A DNA stretch of 64,000 bases. Source: Siphlonurus alternatus. Lineage: Eukaryota > Arthropoda > Insecta > Ephemeroptera > Siphlonuridae. The notes under the pieces are model-generated. The model saw nothing but the letters and a program-made list of their open reading frames with translations, was not told where the DNA came from and did no database searches. The DNA is taken from assembly GCA_949825025.1 (NCBI GenBank), contig OX463778.1, forward strand, positions 28,663,265-28,727,264, in the 5' to 3' direction. Positions 63,401 through 64,000 of this stretch are shown in pieces. Within the stretch, counting starts at the first letter, position 1. Every line of letters starts with the position of its first letter. The position numbers and the translations under genes were made by a program.

Positions 63401-63998
63401 CTTGCTGGTTATTTTTGTCCTTTTCTTTAAATAATGTATTACAACCTTAATGGTTTATAAAAATTGTAAAAAAATAATATTTTTGGTGTACAGTAATAAA
63501 AATTAATTAAAGCATCATACTTTTTTATGCGCATTTTTTTTTTTTTTTAACAGCATTGCATAAAAGTCAACATTAGATAAATACTGTATCTTAAATTTTT
63601 CCCATGCAATCTAGATTGGTATAAAACTCTTTTGCTTTTACAAAAGTTTAATTTCTCTTTGTATAACCCAGCAGATATAGTGCCAATGCTGTGAATGGTA
63701 GATATGGATTGTAACGATAAGTTCTCAGCTGCTGGGACAAGGAGCCTGTCAAAAGGCCTGCAATGGAAGAGGTGGTCCGCATCATGTCACACCTCTTTCA
63801 GTACTTCAGCGGCTCCGATGAGCCAATCTCCTACCCTGACCCCTCGGATGATGATGAGGAACTAACTGGTAAACACTCCAATCAATAATTTTGTAATGAA
63901 ATTACAGTTACAAGTATCTCATGAGTGTGAGACCACAAAAATGTTTCATTTTTTGTCATTGTAATTTAAATAATTTCTCTTTTACCAGGATGCATTAA
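60463..63998 (+). CDS. MAP3K7: TAK1 (MAP3K7) kinase, 5' part, runs off window
   Basis: TAK1 is a MAPKKK that, with TAB partners, activates JNK/p38 and NF-kB pathways in immune and TGF-beta signalling. Exons seen: 60463-60540, 60701-60926, 60995-61112, 62101-62243, 62382-62568, 63729-63868, and a probable seventh from 63989 cut by the window edge. They join in frame and cover the kinase domain: Gly loop GKGSFG (29-34), ATP lysine Lys49 (YVAVK), IHRDLKPPN (139-147), DFG (161-163), and an activation loop whose phospho-sites Thr170, Thr173 and Ser178 match human Thr184, Thr187 and Ser192. MAPE (182-185) follows, then the [13 protein letters not shown] helix. [12 protein letters not shown] and TNNKGSAAW are TAK1 hallmarks. 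The C-terminal TAB2-binding coil lies outside the window. Introns carry a family I and a TTAA element. Confidence 0.95.
61184..61457. mobile_element. family I inverted-repeat element, short copy
   Basis: ATGCTTTCACATA on the left and TGAAAGCACCTT on the right, with TTCGTCTACCGCTGC and GGCAGAAAATCAT inside, match the copy at 28189 in order. It is in intron 3 of MAP3K7. Confidence 0.6.
61735..61835 (+). mobile_element. possible LINE 3' tail
   Basis: A segment ends in GCAATAAAGATT followed by a repeated ATGAATT tail, typical of a non-LTR retrotransposon 3' end. No second copy was seen. Confidence 0.35.
62714..63070. mobile_element. TTAA foldback element, family A, copy 4
   Basis: TTAA|GGGTAAGGTAACGCC on the left and GGCGTTTTCTTACCC|TTAA on the right, in intron 5 of MAP3K7. 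The interior is very close to copies 1 and 3. Confidence 0.88.
63305..63430. mobile_element. TTAA element, family G, internally deleted relative
   Basis: TTAA|AGAAAAGGACAGGAATAA on the left and TTTTTGTCCTTTTCT|TTAA on the right. GTAAGGCCTTGCTGGTTATT and CACCTACTGTGACTAC match the outer arm of the intact copy at 52405. The central part is lost. It lies in MAP3K7 intron 5. Confidence 0.7.
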
Positions 63999-64000
63999 TA

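Overview
This window is nuclear DNA from an invertebrate animal. Genes are split by GT-AG introns, A/T-rich spacer and microsatellites fill the gaps, and mobile elements are abundant. The arthropod-style ZAD zinc-binding protein and the Scylla-like REDD1 homologue make an arthropod (crustacean, chelicerate or similar) my best guess. The species cannot be fixed from sequence alone.

Left part (1-28.9 kb): gene-poor. The only complete gene is a four-exon REDD1/DDIT4 (Scylla/Charybdis) homologue on the minus strand (17.9-19.0 kb) with a TATA box. An unidentified first coding exon lies at 22.4-22.6 kb (minus), and three weak candidate terminal exons lie near 3.4, 8.1-8.3 and 17.2-17.4 kb. The rest is repeats: a roughly 2.9 kb near-perfect palindrome (10.4-13.3 kb), (AT)n and (GA)n tracts, two 3' ends of one LINE family that share 98 identical bases, and a CAAGATCTTG-rich array (25.2-27.6 kb).

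Right part (28.9-64 kb): gene-dense. In order it holds USO1/p115 (+, 16 exons); HADH (-, 7 exons) with a small SUN-domain gene nested on the opposite strand in its 6.5 kb intron; NME6 (+), head-to-head with HADH; ATPSCKMT/FAM173 (+), only 62 bp after NME6; a ZAD plus coiled-coil protein (-); and MAP3K7/TAK1 (+), head-to-head with the ZAD gene and running off the right edge. All seven complete gene models (DDIT4, USO1, HADH, SUN, NME6, ATPSCKMT, ZAD) keep reading frame across every splice junction. HADH, NME6 and ATPSCKMT all have known mitochondrial homologues, so this is a small mitochondrial-function cluster around one shared promoter region.

Mobile DNA: ten foldback (palindromic) elements end exactly at TTAA or a one-base variant. 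They fall into several unrelated interior families and make up about a tenth of the window. Three elements carry exact 8-bp target duplications of hAT type; one of these is built almost entirely of GGATGCGCATCC-type repeats. Several of these elements sit in introns of USO1, HADH, the SUN gene, the ZAD gene and MAP3K7, where they could give long hairpins in pre-mRNA.
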